A stretch of DNA of 6,321 nt, from assembly GCA_039680225.1 (NCBI GenBank), contig JBDKTK010000429.1, positions 1-6,321 of the forward strand, written 5' to 3'. This DNA comes from JBDKTK01 sp039680225. Lineage in GTDB: Bacteria > Desulfobacterota > Syntrophia > Syntrophales > UBA4778. Shown here piece after piece: positions 3,882 to 6,321 of this stretch. Position 1 is the stretch's first letter; every line of letters starts with the position of its first letter. The translations under genes and the position numbers were made by a program. The notes under the pieces are model-generated. The model saw only the letters and a list, made by a program, of their open reading frames with translations, had not been told where the DNA came from and did no database searches.

Positions 3882-6203
3882 TCATGATTTTTTCCAGACA
3901 GTCCCTTCCGGCGTATCCTGGACGGTAATGCCCAGATCGGCGAGCCTTTCGCGCAGGCGGTCCGATTCCTTCCAGTCGCTCCGCCCCCTGGCATCTTTCC
4001 TCGCCTTTAAAAGCTTCTGGGCCTCCTCGGAGAGCACCTCTTCCTCAAAATCAATAACGCCCAGGACGGAATCTATTTTTCTCAAAGCTTCCAGGCCCCG
4101 GTCGCGGTCCGCAGCGCTGAGCTGACCCTCTGAGGTGGCCCTGCTTACCTTGCCGACAAATTCGAACAGCGCGGCCAGCGCCCCTGAAACATTGAGGTCG
4201 TCATCCATAGCGCCCGAAAAGCCCTGCTTCAGGTCGTAAATATACTGGTCCATTTCGGGCAGCCCTCTTCCCGGTTTCAGCTTGATAAGCCTTTGAACAA
4301 AATTGTCCAGGTTCCTGACGGTGTTCCCTGCCGTGTCCAGGGCTCCGAAGGAAAAGTGCAGGGGCTTGCGGTAGTGGGAACCCAGGAGGAGATAGCGGAT
4401 TTCCTTGCCTGTGTACCCTCTCTCGGCCAGGTTCTCCATCGTGAGGAAGTTGTCGAGGGAGCGGGACATTTTTTTCCCTTTGACCATCACCAGTTCCGAG
4501 TTGATCCAGTAATTGGCGATATTCTGCCCTGTCGCCGCCTCGCCGATGGCGCGGACGTTTTCGCAATGGGGAAACACGATATCCGAACCGCTTGAATGGA
4601 TGTCAAAAGCCTCCCCCAGGTACTTCAGAGATATCGCGGCGCATTCCAGATGCCAGCTCGGCCTGACATTGCCCCATTTTGTTTTATAGAATACGCCTCG
4701 CTTGAGTTCCGCAAGGCTCGACCTCTTGAGCAGGGTGAAATCCACCGGGCTGTCTTTTTCATAGTCGTCGTTGTCGACCGTCCGGCCCGGCCTCATTTTT
4801 CCCAGGTCGATCTTCGAGAGCTGGCCGTAATCCTCCAGTTTGGAGATATCGAAATAAATGGACCGCAGTTTTTCATAAGCAAGACCGCGCTCGACGAGCC
4901 TTTCAGCCAATGCCAGCATGGAATCGAAATTTTCACTGGCCCGCGGGTAAAGCACTTCCGGACGGATGTTCAGTGTAGCTATATCCTTGAGGAATTCCTT
5001 CATCCCGCTCTCGGTGTATTCCTTGAGCCCCATGTTGGCCCGGTCGGCGCCTTTTATCGACCTGTCGGCCAGGTCGATGATGTTGGTCACATGGGTCACG
5101 CGGTACCCCTTGTATTCGAGATACCTCATGAGCAGGTCGGAAACCACGAACCTCCGGTAGCTGCCGATATGCGGGACAAGATGGACAGTAGGCCCGCACG
5201 AATGCATCAGGACCCGCTCCGGGTTGCGGGGCTGGAACGGCTCCTTGCTGCGCGTCAGGGTATTGTACAGGCGCAGGCTTGATTTCGCCTTGTCCGTGAA
5301 CAGCTCCGTGCTGAGGTAACGTTCCCCGCTGTCCGGCAAAACGACGACCATCACACCCGAGGACATTTCCTTTGCCTTCTGGACCGCAACATGCATGGCC
5401 GCGCCGGAACTCATTCCCGCCAGTATGCCTTCTTCAACGGTAAGCCTCCTCGCCATTGCATATGCATCCTCGTCGAGGATGTTGACAGTCTCGTCGAGCC
5501 TGTTCCTGTCGAAGATGCCCGGCCGGTATGATTCCTTCATGTTCTTCAGGCCCTGGATCTTGTGGCGCAAATAGGGCTCCACGCCGATGATCCTGATCTC
5601 CGGGTTGTACTCCTTGAGCCTTTTGGAGATGCCCATGGCGGTCCCGGAAGTCCCGAGGGTGGCCACGACACACGTCACTTCTCCGGATGTCTGTTTCCAG
5701 ATCTCTTCGCCGGTGCCGTTATAATGGGCCAGGATATTGTCCGGGTTGTTGAACTGATCCGGCAGAAAGTATTTATCGGGGTTCTCCCGGGCCATGGCAT
5801 ATGCCACTTCAATAGCGCCGTCGGTGCCCTGGACTGCGGGCGTCAGCGACAGTTCGGCGCCAAAGGCCTTGAGGATCTTTTTGCGTTCCTCGCTGGCGGA
5901 CTCGGGCATGATCAGGAGGAGCTTGTAGCCTTTGACGGCGGCGACCAGCGCCAGCCCGATCCCGGTATTGCCGCTGGTCGGCTCCAGGATTATCTTGCCC
6001 TTCTGCAGCTCCCCGCGCTCTTCCGCCTTGCTGATCATGTAAAAGGCGGTCCTGTCCTTGATCGAGCCGCCCGGGTTGAAGCTCTCCAGTTTGGCAAAAA
6101 TCCTCACGGAGGGATTCGGGTTGAGATGCCGGATTTCCACCAGGGGGGTGTTACCGATCAGATCTAAAAGTGTTTTCCCTTCCATACTCACCGTTATGAC
6201 CAA
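3882..6203 (-). CDS. cysS: Fused CysM-type cysteine synthase and cysteinyl-tRNA synthetase
   Basis: One uninterrupted 773-residue frame encodes two enzymes. Residues about 8-303 are a fold-type II PLP cysteine synthase: IGNTPLV (16-22), PGGSIKDR with PLP Lys49, SGNTG (77-81), the phosphate loop GTSGT (184-188) and PDSGERYLST (290-299). DQFNNPDN and QGLKNM...PGIFD place it nearer CysM than CysK. Residues 309-773 are a whole class I cysteinyl-tRNA synthetase: RLYNTLTR, CGPTV with zinc-ligand Cys336, signature HIGS (345-348, usually HIGH), WHLEC with Cys521, FPHCENV (544-550), KMSRS (578-582), DDDLNVSGALAALF (667-680) and the C-terminal ITVQDTPEGTVW. The linker is only about five residues. It would make cysteine from O-acetyl- or O-phosphoserine and charge tRNA-Cys. 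His-to-Cys at 547 and Glu-to-Val at 550 are unusual for the zinc site. The TTG at 6203 has AAGGA six bases upstream; GTG 6191 and ATG 6185 (residue 7, the length homologues suggest) are alternatives with poorer sites. Confidence 0.93.
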   Translation of the reverse strand: MVITVSMEGKTLLDLIGNTPLVEIRHLNPNPSVRIFAKLESFNPGGSIKDRTAFYMISKAEERGELQKGKIILEPTSGNTGIGLALVAAVKGYKLLLIMPESASEERKKILKAFGAELSLTPAVQGTDGAIEVAYAMARENPDKYFLPDQFNNPDNILAHYNGTGEEIWKQTSGEVTCVVATLGTSGTAMGISKRLKEYNPEIRIIGVEPYLRHKIQGLKNMKESYRPGIFDRNRLDETVNILDEDAYAMARRLTVEEGILAGMSSGAAMHVAVQKAKEMSSGVMVVVLPDSGERYLSTELFTDKAKSSLRLYNTLTRSKEPFQPRNPERVLMHSCGPTVHLVPHIGSYRRFVVSDLLMRYLEYKGYRVTHVTNIIDLADRSIKGADRANMGLKEYTESGMKEFLKDIATLNIRPEVLYPRASENFDSMLALAERLVERGLAYEKLRSIYFDISKLEDYGQLSKIDLGKMRPGRTVDNDDYEKDSPVDFTLLKRSSLAELKRGVFYKTKWGNVRPSWHLECAAISLKYLGEAFDIHSSGSDIVFPHCENVRAIGEAATGQNIANYWINSELVMVKGKKMSRSLDNFLTMENLAERGYTGKEIRYLLLGSHYRKPLHFSFGALDTAGNTVRNLDNFVQRLIKLKPGRGLPEMDQYIYDLKQGFSGAMDDDLNVSGALAALFEFVGKVSRATSEGQLSAADRDRGLEALRKIDSVLGVIDFEEEVLSEEAQKLLKARKDARGRSDWKESDRLRERLADLGITVQDTPEGTVWKKS

Positions 6204-6206
6204 CCC

Positions 6207-6214
6207 CCTTCCTT
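6207..6214 (-). promoter_or_regulatory. Ribosome binding site supporting the TTG start of the fusion gene
   Basis: On the minus strand AAGGAAGG (6214-6207) provides AAGGA six bases before the TTG at 6203. The same site would be 18 and 24 bases from the in-frame GTG (6191) and ATG (6185), too far for normal use. The GGTGAG next to the ATG leaves a one-base spacer. Spacing therefore favours TTG, although homologues suggest a start near the ATG. Confidence 0.5.
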
Positions 6215-6215
6215 A

Positions 6216-6257
6216 ATCGCCCTCTGCCCTTGCGAGAGAGGGCCGGGGTGAGGGGGG
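6216..6257. repeat. REP-like GC-rich palindromic element upstream of the fusion gene
   Basis: GCCCTCT (6219-6225) and AGAGGGC (6237-6243) form a 7-bp stem around an 11-base centre, followed by CGGGGTGAGGGGGG. Read on the minus strand the element is CCCCTCACCCCGGCCCTCTC followed by a TCGCAAGG centre. From memory this resembles dispersed extragenic palindromes common in many bacterial genomes. It lies in the 118-base stretch upstream of the fusion gene, where I see no convincing promoter. Copy number cannot be judged from one window. Confidence 0.45.
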
Positions 6258-6291
6258 AATAAAACAAAGGGCCGTTCAGCCGACCCCTTTT
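6258..6291 (-). terminator. Possible terminator of a minus-strand gene beyond the right edge
   Basis: On the minus strand AAAGGG (6290-6285 complement) and CCCTTT (6271-6266 complement) form a 6-bp stem with a 13-base loop, followed by GTTTTATT. This resembles a modest rho-independent terminator pointing towards the fusion gene. It would end a gene lying to the right of the window and make the fusion gene a separate transcript. The stem is short, so confidence is limited. Confidence 0.35.
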
Positions 6292-6321
6292 CAGTCCAGA
6301 ATCTTTAAAATCAGCTGTCGA

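Noticed and set aside
4596..5282. Plus-strand open frame of 228 codons, and a similar one at 5562-6167
   Set aside because: Both lie antisense within the CysM-CysRS gene, whose motifs are continuous across them. No ribosome binding site or family resemblance supports either.
5250..5320. Possible sequencing error that merged separate cysteine synthase and cysS genes
   Set aside because: The junction is in frame, both domains are complete, and residues 300-312 read smoothly from the synthase C-terminus to the RLYNTLTR start of CysRS. No vestigial ribosome binding site with a well-placed start was evident. It still deserves read-level confirmation.
1..6321. CRISPR arrays, tRNA or rRNA genes, insertion sequences, phage or toxin-antitoxin genes
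   Set aside because: I saw no regularly spaced direct repeats, no cloverleaf with a CCA end, no rRNA-like blocks and no transposase, integrase or toxin-antitoxin frame. Almost all the sequence is occupied by the five genes.

Overview
The window carries four complete protein-coding genes and one gene cut by the left edge. All are typical bacterial housekeeping or metabolic genes. The DNA is moderately GC-rich. An FdhE-type formate dehydrogenase maturation factor suggests a bacterium using molybdenum- or tungsten-dependent formate dehydrogenases. I lean towards an anaerobic Gram-negative lineage such as a Desulfobacterota/deltaproteobacterial relative, but this is inference and no taxonomic marker settles it.

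Left part (1-1330): the minus strand encodes the first 412 residues of UvrB, the DNA-damage-binding helicase of nucleotide excision repair; the gene runs off the left edge. A well-formed sigma70-type promoter for it (TTGACC, 17 bp, TATATT) lies in the intergenic region that separates it from a divergent plus-strand gene group. A 10-bp palindrome sits at the expected transcription start, and a GC-rich inverted repeat has its loop on the -35 box.

Middle part (1333-3826): three plus-strand genes follow. They encode a fumarylacetoacetate hydrolase (FAH) family enzyme, FdhE with four CxxC pairs, and endonuclease III (Nth) with an intact catalytic Lys/Asp pair and a [4Fe-4S] cysteine signature. The first two may be cotranscribed. 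A strong rho-independent terminator lies between fdhE and nth and ends only 15 bases before the nth start codon.

Right part (3882-6203, minus, convergent with nth): one uninterrupted 773-codon gene fuses a complete PLP-dependent cysteine synthase, closest to the CysM type, to a complete cysteinyl-tRNA synthetase with almost no linker. It would couple cysteine formation to tRNA-Cys charging in one polypeptide. The synthetase half departs from the family at conserved active-site positions: HIGS instead of HIGH, and Cys and Val at and near the zinc site where His and Glu are usual. This is the most interesting object in the window. GC-rich inverted repeats lie on both sides of the gene, and the far right edge holds a possible terminator of a gene outside the window.

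Two DNA repair genes (uvrB, nth) occur here, but on different transcripts. No tRNA, rRNA, CRISPR array, insertion sequence or phage gene was seen.
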